Source: Bacteroides stercoris ATCC 43183
GTDB taxonomy: Bacteria; Bacteroidota; Bacteroidia; Bacteroidales; Bacteroidaceae
Length of the DNA stretch: 64,000 nt
NCBI RefSeq assembly: GCF_025147325.1
Contig: NZ_CP102262.1
Coordinates: 2,666,001-2,730,000, forward strand
Direction of reading: 5' to 3'
Part shown: piece by piece, positions 26,893 through 35,805 of the stretch
Position numbering within the stretch: the stretch's first letter is position 1
Layout of the letters: each line of letters starts with the position of its first letter
Translations under genes and position numbers: made by a program
Notes under the pieces: generated by a model
Told to the model about the DNA's origin: nothing
Seen by the model: the letters and a program-made list of their open reading frames with translations, nothing else
Database searches by the model: none

Positions 26893-28225
26893 ACTTCTTC
26901 ATTTTATTGTAAAGCGTCTGCCGGGTAATTCCCAGTTGCGAGGCCACCGCCGAGAGATTGCCGCCGCACTTGTCCAGCGTGTGGCGTATCATTTGCTTTT
27001 CCATGTCTTCAAGAGTGGATGCGGCAGGCATTTCCGGGGCTTCGTTCCTGCGTTGCAACTGGAACAATCCGGCAGAGAGGAATGCACCGTCGCAGATGAT
27101 AACGGCTTTCTCGATGGCATGTTCCAGTTCGCGGATGTTGCCGGACCAGGGGTGCAGCATCAGCTTCTCCCGCGCCGCATTGTCCAGACGCAAGGCCGGC
27201 TTCCCGTATTGCTTGCAGAAACGTGTGATGAAACGCTCTGCCAGTGGGATGATATCTTCCTGCCGTTCACGCAGCGCAGGAATTTCAAGATGGATGGTGT
27301 TGATGCGGTAGAGCAGGTCTTCACGGAATTCTCCTTTATCCGCCATTTCGGACAGGTTGCGGTTGGTGGCGCAGATAAGGCGGATATCTACGGGAACAGG
27401 CATATTGCTGCCCACCCGCACGATGCTGCGGCGCTGGATGGCGGTCAGCAGTTTGGCTTGCAGGTGATAGGGGAGGTTGCCTATTTCATCGAGGAAGAGC
27501 GTGCTGTGGTCGGCAACCTCGAACTTTCCGGGACGGTCGGCATGGGCATCGGTGAACGCCCCCTTCACATGGCCGAAAAGCTCGCTTTCAAAAAGGCTTT
27601 CGGTAATGGCACCCATGTCCACGCTTACCATTTCCTTGCGGTGGCGTGCGGAGAGGGCATGTATCTCGCGGGCAAGCATCTCTTTGCCCGTGCCGTTCTC
27701 GCCGGTGATGAGGATGTTGGCATCGGTGGCCGCTACCTTTTCTACCAGCATGCGAAGCTGCTGCATGACGGGGCTTTCTCCCCAGTACATGGAAGAAGCG
27801 GTGCTTGCAGGCGTGGTTGCTGTTTTCTTCCCGGATGCAGGGGCGTTTTGTGCGGCATTCAGCAGGGTTTCCACTAACTTTCCGTTATCCCAGGGCTTGA
27901 CGATAAAGTCCGTTGCTCCTTCCTTTATCCCCCGTACGGCAAGGTCTATGTCGGCATAGGCGGTGAACAGCACTACGGGGAGCGCCGGATATTGTTTCTT
28001 TATTTCGTGCAGCCAGTAAAGCCCCTCGTTTCCGGTATTGATGCCGGATGTGAAATTCATATCGAGAAGCACTGCCTGCCACGTATCTTCGCGTAAGGTG
28101 GCGGGAAGGGTAACCGGTGAAGAAAGGACGGTTATTTTATCAAAATAAGGCTTCAACAGCAGTTGCAATGCGGTGAGTACGCCGCGATTGTCATCAACGA
28201 TAAGAATGTTTCCGGATTTCTTCAT
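26882..28225 (-). CDS. Sigma-54-dependent response regulator (NtrC family)
   Basis: 447 residues in three parts: receiver (1-120, phospho-acceptor Asp55 in V-L-L-D-M), AAA+ activator (about 150-385: Walker A G-E-N-G-T-G-K-E, sigma-54 contact loop G-A-F-T-D-A in place of the usual G-A-F-T-G-A, Walker B T-L-F-L-D-E-I-G) and a C-terminal Fis-type helix-turn-helix (N-L-S-A-V-A-S-Q-L-G-I-T-R-Q-T-L). When phosphorylated by the adjacent kinase it should activate sigma-54 promoters. The only clear sigma-54 promoter in the window (30481-30497) has operator-like sites upstream and drives an ABC exporter 2.3 kb away, its likely target. Confidence 0.94.
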   Translation of the reverse strand: MKKSGNILIVDDNRGVLTALQLLLKPYFDKITVLSSPVTLPATLREDTWQAVLLDMNFTSGINTGNEGLYWLHEIKKQYPALPVVLFTAYADIDLAVRGIKEGATDFIVKPWDNGKLVETLLNAAQNAPASGKKTATTPASTASSMYWGESPVMQQLRMLVEKVAATDANILITGENGTGKEMLAREIHALSARHRKEMVSVDMGAITESLFESELFGHVKGAFTDAHADRPGKFEVADHSTLFLDEIGNLPYHLQAKLLTAIQRRSIVRVGSNMPVPVDIRLICATNRNLSEMADKGEFREDLLYRINTIHLEIPALRERQEDIIPLAERFITRFCKQYGKPALRLDNAAREKLMLHPWSGNIRELEHAIEKAVIICDGAFLSAGLFQLQRRNEAPEMPAASTLEDMEKQMIRHTLDKCGGNLSAVASQLGITRQTLYNKMKKYGL

Positions 28226-28256
28226 GGCAGAACGATGTCTTGTTATATTTGTGAGG

Positions 28257-28265
28257 GCAAATATA
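28257..28265 (-). promoter_or_regulatory. -7 element for the response regulator-kinase operon
   Basis: Reverse strand TATATTTGC, about 32 bases before the ATG at 28225. It is a housekeeping-type -7 box, so the regulator itself seems not to need sigma-54. No -33 TTTG at proper spacing was seen. Confidence 0.5.
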
Positions 28266-28422
28266 TTCTATTTTCCCGAGAAAGAAGGAAAAGGGGCGGA
28301 ATAATTCGGGGACTTTTTCATTGGGCTTTGCTGCCCGGCAAGACACATGGATGTTTTTTTATAAGGAGCGGAAGTAACAAAAGCAGTAGCAGAAGAGGGG
28401 CTGCGCTACGTTCCGCCTCAGG

Positions 28423-28576
28423 GTACATGCCGTACCACGACAAGGTAGGTGTCATACCACGGTGTGGTATACGTTGTACCACGGCATGGTAGGTGCTGTA
28501 CCACCGCAGGGTACATGCCGTACCATAGCGAGGTACTTCTTGTACCACCGTGGGATACATCTCGTACCACTGCAAG
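28423..28576. repeat. Seven-unit degenerate tandem array, exact 22-bp period
   Basis: Seven consecutive 22-base units start at 28423 and every 22 bases to 28555. The consensus is close to GTACATCTTGTACCACCGC plus ARG; the GTACCAC core is kept in most units, and weaker partial units flank the array. It fills most of the 401-base gap between the response regulator start (28225) and the gene ending at 28627. No gene is seen in this gap. Open frames cross it on the minus strand, but they only reflect the repeat. Function unknown. Confidence 0.75.
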
Positions 28577-28626
28577 ATACAGCCGGCAACCTTGCGGTAA
28601 CTGTAATTTCACTTGAAAGACATGTC

Positions 28627-29367
28627 TTACAGCAACTGTAGCTTCACTCCGAAGGACAAGCTCAGGTAATCCTTCGGCTTCAGGTACTTGTTGGTGAATG
28701 CACTTACGATGTACAGGTCGCAGGTACTGATTTCGTAGAACAGCGTAATGGCTTTTGCCGTAAATCTGCGGCGCGGGTCGATATCATACGTAATGCGTTG
28801 TCCGAGGAAAGCGTGGATGCGTACTTTGGACGAGAAACCGTAGTAGCCTTTCGGATAACGATCCGGTTCGTTCACCCAGAATTCATCGCCGAACACGGTA
28901 TTGAAGTACATACCGCAGGTAAGGGGTTCTGCCGAGAACCGGCTTTCTTTGATTTGCAGGCTCCAGGGGATGTAGTTCTGCTTCAAGGTAAATGTCAATT
29001 TGGTGCAGTCGGACTGATATTTGGGCAGGACACCCAGAAAAATATCCGTTTCCCATTGGTTGCGCTTGCCGTAATCCCAGCCTGTGCCCAGCGAGAGGAG
29101 TCCCATATTGCCGGCAAACTGTATCTTGGTGTGTGTCGGAATCAAAGCTTCCCACCGTTTGCGGTAGCGGTGCACGCGCCGGTCGTAACGGCTGTGGCGT
29201 GTACGGCCGGTAACGACGGTGTCGGGTTTGCGTTGCAGGTAAACTGTATCGTGCTTTACAATAATCACCGTATCCCGTTCCTGTGCGGAAAGCGGGCTGC
29301 ACCACAGCAACAGCAGGCAGATGGCGGCGAGTGCCGGCAGATTAGAAATAGACCACTTCGCGCTCAT
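28627..29367 (-). CDS. Probable outer-membrane beta-barrel protein of unknown function
   Basis: 246 residues with a signal peptide (about residues 1-28, ending P-L-S-A-Q), then a short linker rich in Asp/Thr/Val (T-V-I-I-V-K-H-D-T-V-Y-L) and a basic stretch, followed by alternating hydrophobic strands ending in L-S-F-G-V-K-L-Q-L-L, the aromatic or hydrophobic C-terminal strand expected of an outer-membrane barrel. I do not recognise a named family. The start overlaps the end of the phosphoesterase gene by 26 bases, so the two are coupled. Confidence 0.65.
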   Translation of the reverse strand: MSAKWSISNLPALAAICLLLLWCSPLSAQERDTVIIVKHDTVYLQRKPDTVVTGRTRHSRYDRRVHRYRKRWEALIPTHTKIQFAGNMGLLSLGTGWDYGKRNQWETDIFLGVLPKYQSDCTKLTFTLKQNYIPWSLQIKESRFSAEPLTCGMYFNTVFGDEFWVNEPDRYPKGYYGFSSKVRIHAFLGQRITYDIDPRRRFTAKAITLFYEISTCDLYIVSAFTNKYLKPKDYLSLSFGVKLQLL

Positions 29368-30151
29368 ATCCTTCGGGTGTTATGGTGAATACATAGTAGT
29401 TGCGGTTCTTCATGCAGTCGCTCATGTAGTACATGATGCCGTCCTCAAAGAGGTTTTCCTCGAAGACGTGGTGCTCGTGGGCGGCAGTGCAGAACTGTAT
29501 GCCGGGAAATTCGGTTACGTAGCGGTGAAAGACGCGTGCCACGTTATTATTGAACTGGTCGGCATAGGGACGTACGTGCATGGACACAACGGTTTTGTCG
29601 AATTCGTCCTTGCGGTCGGTAAGCTCTTTTTCGAGGAACGTGAAGTCGGGAATGGGGCGGGAGTAGTCAAACTCCATAGCGTTGGTGTTGAGGCATACGA
29701 ACTTCACCCGTCCGGCAATGAATGAGAAGTTAGGGTCGCCGAATACGGCGCGGTATGTTTCTTCTCCCGTGCCGAGGCAGTCGTGGTTGCCTATCAGGGC
29801 TACGTAGGGCACACGGAGCTTGTTCATGATGTCGCGCTGCCACAGAAACTCGTCCGTCACGCCGAAGTCGCTCATGTCACCGCCGTGGATAACGAAGTCG
29901 ATGTCATCGCGCTTGTTTATCTCTCCCACGAAGTCCAGCGTTTCGTCGTACCAGCGTTGCGAGTCGCCCATGGTCACGAACTTAATCGTTGTCTTGTCCT
30001 TGCATTTCTGCTCTATCTCCGCAATATTATGGGCGTTTACATCGGTTTCACCGTTGATGCGTACATCATACGGATGATAGTCTATCATGTCGCAACTGCC
30101 CATAAGCAGGCAGAGGAATGACAGAAGTAAAGGTTTATATGGCTTCATCAT
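29342..30151 (-). CDS. Calcineurin-like metallophosphoesterase, lipoprotein
   Basis: 269 residues. Lipoprotein signal with lipobox L-M-G-S-C (Cys20), so the protein is membrane anchored outside the cytoplasm. Metal-ligand motifs of the family are in order: M-G-D-S-Q (about 61), H-G-G-D-M-S-D (89), G-N-H-D (122), S-M-H-V-R (191) and A-A-H-E-H-H (225). A dinuclear-metal phosphoesterase; the substrate is unknown. First gene of a two-gene unit with the barrel protein and divergent from the sigma-54-controlled exporter. Confidence 0.85.
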   Translation of the reverse strand: MMKPYKPLLLSFLCLLMGSCDMIDYHPYDVRINGETDVNAHNIAEIEQKCKDKTTIKFVTMGDSQRWYDETLDFVGEINKRDDIDFVIHGGDMSDFGVTDEFLWQRDIMNKLRVPYVALIGNHDCLGTGEETYRAVFGDPNFSFIAGRVKFVCLNTNAMEFDYSRPIPDFTFLEKELTDRKDEFDKTVVSMHVRPYADQFNNNVARVFHRYVTEFPGIQFCTAAHEHHVFEENLFEDGIMYYMSDCMKNRNYYVFTITPEGYEREVVYF

Positions 30152-30364
30152 AATAACTCTATACAGTCTATATCTATGAAAGTTGAATTATCTGTCAGTA
30201 TATATCTATGGAAACTGAGGGCAAAGGTAAAGTTTTCATTCGATAGAAAAGTTGTCCTATTTTCCGTTTTTCTGTTCTGTAAGTGATGATTTGGCTAATC
30301 AGGCCAGGGGTTGCAAAGAATAAATGTCTGTTTATCTGATTTGTAGGCAGGCATTAAGCAGATA

Positions 30365-30427
30365 GTATTTGATTATTCGGCAGGTGGTGTCTAATTATTG
30401 GACGGGTGGTGTCTAATTTTTAGACAC
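30365..30427 (+). promoter_or_regulatory. Three operator-like sites at exact 22-bp spacing (putative enhancer of the NtrC-type regulator)
   Basis: The site GTGTCTAATTTTTAGACAC (30409-30427) is a perfect 19-bp palindrome. A near copy starts 22 bases upstream (30387, GTGTCTAATTATTGGACGG) and a weaker one 22 bases further (30365, GTATTTGATTATTCGGCAG). They lie 54 bases before the sigma-54 promoter, where NtrC-type enhancers sit. Helical phasing (two turns) would allow cooperative binding. Inferred binder: the response regulator at 26882-28225. Confidence 0.7.
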
Positions 30428-30480
30428 TTGCATAAGGATTATTTATGCAGGATTACCTGATAATCAAAATCATAACTCCT

Positions 30481-30497
30481 TTGGCACGCTTTCTGCA
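30481..30497 (+). promoter_or_regulatory. Sigma-54 (-24/-12) promoter
   Basis: TTGGCACGCTTTCTGCA holds the invariant GG and GC dinucleotides with ten bases between them, as required for RpoN recognition (TGGCAC-N5-TGCA type). The expected start point near 30508 leaves a ~68-base leader before the ATG at 30576. The rest of the 424-base intergenic region holds the operator sites and no gene. Confidence 0.82.
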
Positions 30498-30575
30498 TTA
30501 TTATAGGCAGGAAAACATGGCGGCAAGCCATGTATTTCCGATACTGTAGGTTTACGAATTATAAATTAGTATACG

Positions 30576-32891
30576 ATGAAACAAATCTATTATGTCATTC
30601 AAACCCTGCTTCGGGGACGCGGCTCGAATATCATCAAGATAATCTCTTTGGGATTAAGCCTGACGATGAGTATCCTGCTGTTCTCCCGCGTGGCGTACGA
30701 GCAGAGTTTCGACACCTGCTACAAAGACTACGACAATCTCTACCAAATCTGGTCGGTATTTACCGTTAAGGGCGAGAAGTACCCGCCGCAAGAGCAGAAT
30801 TGCGGCCCTGTGGCGGGCGCCATACTGGAGAACTTTCCCGAACAGGTGGAAGCTGCTACCAGCACCTGCCATTGGATGAATGCCCCGTTATACAATGAAA
30901 ACGCCCGTTTTGACGAAAGAAAGATAGTGGCGGATTCACTCTTTTTCAAGACAATGGGTATCGAAGTGCTGAGCGGTAATCCGGTGAAAGACCTTCAGCA
31001 GCCCAATGTGATTTTCCTAAGCGACCGCTTTGCCGGGAGAATATTCGGCGGAGAGAATCCGGTGGGAAAGACCGTCAACTACAATCACGAGAAAGACTTT
31101 ACGGTGAAAGGTACTTATGAGGCATTGCCCGAAAATGCAACCGTCCATCCTGAAGCCGTTATCTCTATGCCCACCTTGTGGAACGACGGAGTCGGCAACT
31201 ACTCATGGCGCGGGGGAGACAGTTATCCTGAATACATCCGTTTCCGTCCCGGTGCGGACAAGTCGGTGGTGAATGCGCGTATAGACGCTATGATAGAGAA
31301 ATATCGCCCGGAAGAGGACAAAAAGAAGTATGGCTATACGGCGTTTGTAAAGCCTATCCGTGACACCTACCGCAATTACGAAAGCGTAGAGCGGATGCGT
31401 AATATCATGACCGTCCTCGGCCTTGCCATTCTTTTCATTGCAGCGCTGAACTACGTGCTGATTTCCATTTCCTCACTTACATACCGTGCCAAAGCGGTAG
31501 GCGTGCATAAATGCAACGGGGCGAGCGGTGGCAAGATATTCGGCATGTTCCTTTTGGAAACGGGCATTATCATTGCGGCGGCATTGCTCCTGATGGCTTT
31601 GGTGCTGCTGAATTTCCGGGAGTTCTTTGAAGATACCGCTGCGGCGAAACTTTCTTTGCTGCTTGCTCCGGAACGTATCTGGGTTCCGCTGACGGTGGTC
31701 GGCATACTGTTTTTGGTGGGCGGAGTATTGCCGGGACGTTTGTTTGCCCGTATTCCCGTATCCCAAGTGTTCCGCCGCTATACCGAAGGGAAGAAAGGCT
31801 GGAAGCGTCCGCTGCTTTTCATCCAGTTTGCAGGCGTGGCATTCATTTGCGGACTTATGTGCGTGGTGATGGTGCAGTATCAATATGTGCTGAACAAGGA
31901 TATGGGGTATAATCCGCAGCGGATGGCGTTTGCCAATGCCTATTGGAACGAGGATAAAGAGAGTGATGCCGCTCTCCGGTTCTTTAAAGGGCTTCCTTAT
32001 GTAGAGGCGGTGACCAGCGCCAACAATACGCCTGTCAGCGGATATAGCGGCTCTATGATTCGTGACGCATCGGGCAATGTGCTTTTTTCCACACGTGCCT
32101 GTTTCTATATGCGGGAGGACTATCCGGCAATGATGGGCATGGCGTTCAAGGCGGGGCGTATGGCACGTACGAAAGATGAGATAATCGTAAATGAAACATT
32201 TGTGGACATGATGCATTGGGGAAAGGATGCCGTGGGGCGTACCGTCGATGTAGACAATGCTGCACAGATGAAAGTGGCTGGGGTGCTGAAAGATTTCCAG
32301 ATAGGGGATTTCACGGAAGCCAAGATGCCTTTTGTCGCCCGCTATAATCAACATTTCACGGGGACGGTACATGTCCGTTTGAAAGAACCTTTTGTACAGA
32401 ACCTGCGGCAACTGAACAAGGACGCAGCCGATGCCTTTGGCAATCAGACCATCGACTTCGTCAGCTTCCTATATGAAAAGCAGATTACCGACAACAGTGT
32501 CCGCGTGTTCCGCAATGCCACACTGATGGCGGCCGTAACGATGTTCTTCGTCATGCTGATGGGGCTGATAGGATATACTGCCGATGAAGTACGCCGTCGC
32601 GGCAAGGAGATTGCCATCCGCAAGGTCAACGGTGCGGAAGCATCCTCTATCCTGGAATTGCTTTCCAAAGACGTGCTTGTCGTAGCATTGCCGGCAGTTG
32701 TTCTCGGAACTCTTGCATCGTGGTATATCAACGGTATCTGGATGGAGCAGTTTGCCGAGCAGGTTCCTCTCGGTTGGGTTGTATATCTGCTGGTGGTAAT
32801 CGCCAATCTGGCGGTAATCGTAGGCTGCGTCCTTTGGAAGTCCTGGCGGATAGCCAACGAGAACCCTGTGAACAGTATCAAGAGTGAATAA
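30576..32891 (+). CDS. ABC exporter permease, FtsX/MacB type (large form)
   Basis: 771 residues, typical of the duplicated FtsX-like permeases of Bacteroides. N-terminal helix (about residues 22-42), a ~250-residue MacB-like periplasmic domain, three helices (about 280-385), a fourth (~410-430), a second periplasmic domain and three closing helices. The F-t-s-X cytoplasmic loop is visible as G-K-E-I-A-I-R-K-V-N-G-A near residue 685 and A-V-G-V-H-K-C-N-G-A near 308. It should pair with the ATPase encoded 31 bases downstream. Transcription probably depends on sigma-54 and the nearby response regulator. Confidence 0.9.
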   Translation: MKQIYYVIQTLLRGRGSNIIKIISLGLSLTMSILLFSRVAYEQSFDTCYKDYDNLYQIWSVFTVKGEKYPPQEQNCGPVAGAILENFPEQVEAATSTCHWMNAPLYNENARFDERKIVADSLFFKTMGIEVLSGNPVKDLQQPNVIFLSDRFAGRIFGGENPVGKTVNYNHEKDFTVKGTYEALPENATVHPEAVISMPTLWNDGVGNYSWRGGDSYPEYIRFRPGADKSVVNARIDAMIEKYRPEEDKKKYGYTAFVKPIRDTYRNYESVERMRNIMTVLGLAILFIAALNYVLISISSLTYRAKAVGVHKCNGASGGKIFGMFLLETGIIIAAALLLMALVLLNFREFFEDTAAAKLSLLLAPERIWVPLTVVGILFLVGGVLPGRLFARIPVSQVFRRYTEGKKGWKRPLLFIQFAGVAFICGLMCVVMVQYQYVLNKDMGYNPQRMAFANAYWNEDKESDAALRFFKGLPYVEAVTSANNTPVSGYSGSMIRDASGNVLFSTRACFYMREDYPAMMGMAFKAGRMARTKDEIIVNETFVDMMHWGKDAVGRTVDVDNAAQMKVAGVLKDFQIGDFTEAKMPFVARYNQHFTGTVHVRLKEPFVQNLRQLNKDAADAFGNQTIDFVSFLYEKQITDNSVRVFRNATLMAAVTMFFVMLMGLIGYTADEVRRRGKEIAIRKVNGAEASSILELLSKDVLVVALPAVVLGTLASWYINGIWMEQFAEQVPLGWVVYLLVVIANLAVIVGCVLWKSWRIANENPVNSIKSE

Positions 32892-32922
32892 AAAAGCGTA
32901 TAACATAGAAAAACAAAACAAT

Positions 32923-33606
32923 ATGATTAAGATAAACGACATCAGTAAAGTATTCCGTACCTCGGAAGTGGAGACGGTAGCGTTGAACCATGTAAACCTC
33001 GAAGTGAAAGAAGGGGAATTTGTAGCCATCATGGGCCCGTCCGGTTGCGGCAAGTCTACCTTATTGAACATACTCGGTCTGCTGGACAATCCTACGGAAG
33101 GCAGTTATAAATTGCTCGGGCAGGAAGTGGCGGACCTGAAAGAGAAAGAACGTACCCGCGTGCGCAAAGGCAAGTTAGGATTCGTGTTCCAGAGCTTCAA
33201 CCTGATAGATGAGCTGAACGTTTACGAAAATGTAGAACTGCCTCTTACCTATTTGGGCGTGAAAGCGGGTGAACGCAAGCGCATGGTAGATGATATCCTG
33301 AAACGGATGAACATCAGTCACCGTGCCAAGCACTTTCCGCAACAGCTTTCCGGCGGTCAGCAGCAGCGTGTAGCCATTGCCCGCGCCGTGGTGACGAACC
33401 CGAAACTGATTCTTGCCGATGAGCCTACCGGTAATCTGGACTCCAAGAACGGTGCGGAAGTGATGAATCTGCTGACGGAACTGAACCGGGAAGGCACTAC
33501 CATTGTCATGGTGACGCACTCCCGGCACGATGCCTCGTTTGCACACCGTACGGTACACTTGTTCGACGGCAGTGTGGTGGCGAGCGTAGCCTCGAACGAT
33601 TTATAA
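32923..33606 (+). CDS. ABC transporter ATPase (LolD/MacB type)
   Basis: Start set at 32923 (M-I-K-I-N-D-I-S-K-V-F), 227 residues, the normal LolD size; a GTG in frame at 32884 would add an atypical tail and overlap the permease. Walker A G-P-S-G-C-G-K-S-T, Q-loop F-V-F-Q-S-F-N-L-I, signature L-S-G-G-Q-Q-Q-R-V-A-I-A-R-A and Walker B L-I-L-A-D-E-P-T-G-N-L-D are all intact. It powers the FtsX-type permease upstream, probably as a mechanotransmission system moving lipoproteins, peptides or drugs from the periplasmic side. Confidence 0.93.
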   Translation: MIKINDISKVFRTSEVETVALNHVNLEVKEGEFVAIMGPSGCGKSTLLNILGLLDNPTEGSYKLLGQEVADLKEKERTRVRKGKLGFVFQSFNLIDELNVYENVELPLTYLGVKAGERKRMVDDILKRMNISHRAKHFPQQLSGGQQQRVAIARAVVTNPKLILADEPTGNLDSKNGAEVMNLLTELNREGTTIVMVTHSRHDASFAHRTVHLFDGSVVASVASNDL

Positions 33607-33609
33607 GGA

Positions 33610-34962
33610 TTAAGACTGGAGAGGAGACAACCTCTTCAGTTTCTTTACATATATCCACAAGGCAATGACCGCCGTAACGAATGCAAAGAAGTCCGATACG
33701 GGCATACACGTCCAGATACCGTCCAGCCCCATGTAGCGGGGCAGGATAATCAGTCCCGGCAGCAGGTACAACAACTGCCGGGTAAGGGACAGGAATATGC
33801 TGATTTTCGCCTTGCCGATGCTTTGGAAGAAGTTGCCGATAACGATTTGCGCACCTACCAGCGGGAACATGGCTATGCCGATACGCACTCCTCTGGAAGC
33901 CATGTCAATCAGTTGCCCGTCACTGGTAAAGACAGCCGATACGGCATGCGGAAACAGTTCGCAGATGATAAAGCCCGTACTGGTGATGCACACGCCCGTA
34001 AGGATGCTCAGGCGCAGCGTAGCCTTTACGCGGTCGTACTTCTGTGCTCCGAAGTTGTAGCCCACGATAGGCTGCATGCCCATGGTCAGTCCCAGTACAA
34101 TCATTACGTACAGCACCAGCAGCCGGTTCATGATGCCGTAAGCGCCGATAGCCATGTCGCCGCCGTAACGTTGCAGGCTGTTGTTGACGATGATGACGAT
34201 GACGCATGCCGTTACATTCATCAGGAACGGAGACATCCCTATGGAGAAAATGCTGCTGATAATGCGCTTTTTCATCTTCCAGAAACCCGGTTGCAAGCGT
34301 ACGATGCTTGTCTTTTGCAGGAAGTGGCTTACTACCCATATCATGCCGATAAATTGCGAAATGACCGTTGCCGTTGCTGCGCCGCGGATACCCCAGTCGA
34401 AGTGGAAGATGAAGATAGGGGCGAGAATAATGTTGCACACCACCGTAACCATCGAAGTCAGCATCGCTTTCTTGGGATACCCCGTGGCACGCATGATGTT
34501 GTTCAATCCTATCATTGTATATGTCACCGGCGTACCCAACAGGATTATCTGCATAAAGTTCCGTGCATACGGCAGCGTTTCGTTGCTGGCACCGAAAAAG
34601 CGCAGGATTTCGTCCAGGAAGATAAAGGAGATGCCGCCGAACAGGAATGCGTTGACAAGGCACAGCATCAGGGTGTGGTTCAGCACTTCTGTGGCTCCGT
34701 CCGTATCTTTCTGCCCCAGGCGTATGGATGATATGGTGGAGCCGCCTGCCGAGACTACCGTACAGAAAGCGACCACCAGGTTCATCAGCGGAAAGGTGAT
34801 GGCAAGCCCGGCAATACCCATGGCGCCTACGCCATGACCGATGAATATACTGTCGATGATATTATATAACGAAGTAATTGTCATACCGATAATGGCGGGG
34901 ATGGAATACTGCACAAGCAGTTTGCCTATTCGTTCGGTTCCCAAAATATGCGGATCGTTCAT
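33610..34962 (-). CDS. MATE-family efflux transporter
   Basis: 450 residues with twelve membrane helices in two homologous halves. The start L-L-V-Q-Y-S-I-P-A-I-I-G-M-T, early N-I-I-D-S-I-F-I-G-H-G and the A-G-G-S-T segment are typical of DinF/NorM-like MATE proteins. Cation-coupled export of drugs or metabolites across the inner membrane. It converges with the ABC ATPase gene with only three bases between them and no separate terminator visible. Confidence 0.93.
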   Translation of the reverse strand: MNDPHILGTERIGKLLVQYSIPAIIGMTITSLYNIIDSIFIGHGVGAMGIAGLAITFPLMNLVVAFCTVVSAGGSTISSIRLGQKDTDGATEVLNHTLMLCLVNAFLFGGISFIFLDEILRFFGASNETLPYARNFMQIILLGTPVTYTMIGLNNIMRATGYPKKAMLTSMVTVVCNIILAPIFIFHFDWGIRGAATATVISQFIGMIWVVSHFLQKTSIVRLQPGFWKMKKRIISSIFSIGMSPFLMNVTACVIVIIVNNSLQRYGGDMAIGAYGIMNRLLVLYVMIVLGLTMGMQPIVGYNFGAQKYDRVKATLRLSILTGVCITSTGFIICELFPHAVSAVFTSDGQLIDMASRGVRIGIAMFPLVGAQIVIGNFFQSIGKAKISIFLSLTRQLLYLLPGLIILPRYMGLDGIWTCMPVSDFFAFVTAVIALWIYVKKLKRLSPLQS

Positions 34963-35092
34963 TGGATATACGTCAATTAAGTGTTTGCAAAGATAGTGAA
35001 AGCTTCCTATCTTATCAAAAGATAGTGAATATTTGCTCAGTTCGATGATTATTCAGACCTTTGCGGCCGAATATTATATTTGTTTTTTTAAT

Positions 35093-35740
35093 ATGGATAC
35101 AACAAAAACAACGGCCGTCCTGTTCGATTTCGACGGAGTGGTAATGGATACCGAAACGCAGTATTCCGTCTTTTGGCATAAAGCGGGGGTGAACTATCTG
35201 GGCATGGACGATTTGGAGAGCCGCATAAAGGGGCAGACCATGACCTACATCTACGACACTTTCTTTGCCGGAAAGACAAAGGAACAGCAGGAAATCACCG
35301 CCGCCCTCAACGCTTTTGAGCGGGACATGGCGTATGATTACATCCCCGGTGTGCTCGATTTCATTGCCGACCTGCGCCGTAACCACGTGAAAATGGCGGT
35401 TGTCACCAGTTCCAACGACCGGAAAATGGCTGCCGTCTACCGTGCCCGCCCCGAGGTAAGGACTATGTTCGACCGGATTCTTACCGCAGAGATGTTTTCC
35501 CGTTCAAAGCCGGCTCCCGACTGCTTCCTGCTCGGTATGGAAGTATTCGGCACGACTCCCGGCACCACCTATGTATTCGAGGACTCCTTTAACGGACTGA
35601 AAGCGGGTATGGCATCCGAAGCCACCGTGATAGGACTGGCAACGACCAACTCCCGTGAGGCTATAGCTCCGTTATGTCATTGTGTATTGGATGATTTTAC
35701 GGGATTCACTTACGATAAAATGCTTCAAGTGCACAAGTAA
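35093..35740 (+). CDS. HAD-superfamily phosphatase (beta-phosphoglucomutase/phosphoglycolate phosphatase type)
   Basis: Start set at 35093 (M-D-T-T-K-T-T), 215 residues; longer in-frame starts lie in sequence without family resemblance. Motif I is L-F-D-F-D-G-V-V-M-D-T (nucleophile Asp plus two), motif II V-V-T-S-S-N, motif III K-P-A-P-D (Lys), motif IV V-F-E-D-S-F-N-G. A helical cap is inserted after motif I. The protein hydrolyses or transfers phosphate on a small sugar phosphate or related substrate, not identifiable from sequence. Confidence 0.88.
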   Translation: MDTTKTTAVLFDFDGVVMDTETQYSVFWHKAGVNYLGMDDLESRIKGQTMTYIYDTFFAGKTKEQQEITAALNAFERDMAYDYIPGVLDFIADLRRNHVKMAVVTSSNDRKMAAVYRARPEVRTMFDRILTAEMFSRSKPAPDCFLLGMEVFGTTPGTTYVFEDSFNGLKAGMASEATVIGLATTNSREAIAPLCHCVLDDFTGFTYDKMLQVHK

Positions 35741-35753
35741 TGGGAAAAAGCGC

Positions 35754-35762
35754 TAACTTTGC
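35754..35762 (+). promoter_or_regulatory. -7 element before panB
   Basis: TAACTTTGC, 44 bases upstream of the panB ATG, fits the Bacteroides -7 consensus; no clear -33 box. Confidence 0.5.
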
Positions 35763-35805
35763 GCGCTATTTTAATTGATAACTCATTAACACATTCATTA
35801 AGATT

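Noticed and set aside
28423..28576. CRISPR array
   Set aside because: Units are contiguous, degenerate and lack unique spacers, and no cas genes are near.
28318..28612. Proteins encoded by open frames across the 22-bp array
   Set aside because: Two overlapping minus-strand frames stay open only because the repeat lacks stops there; each shows a 22-residue periodicity (three units of 22 bases) and neither resembles a known protein.
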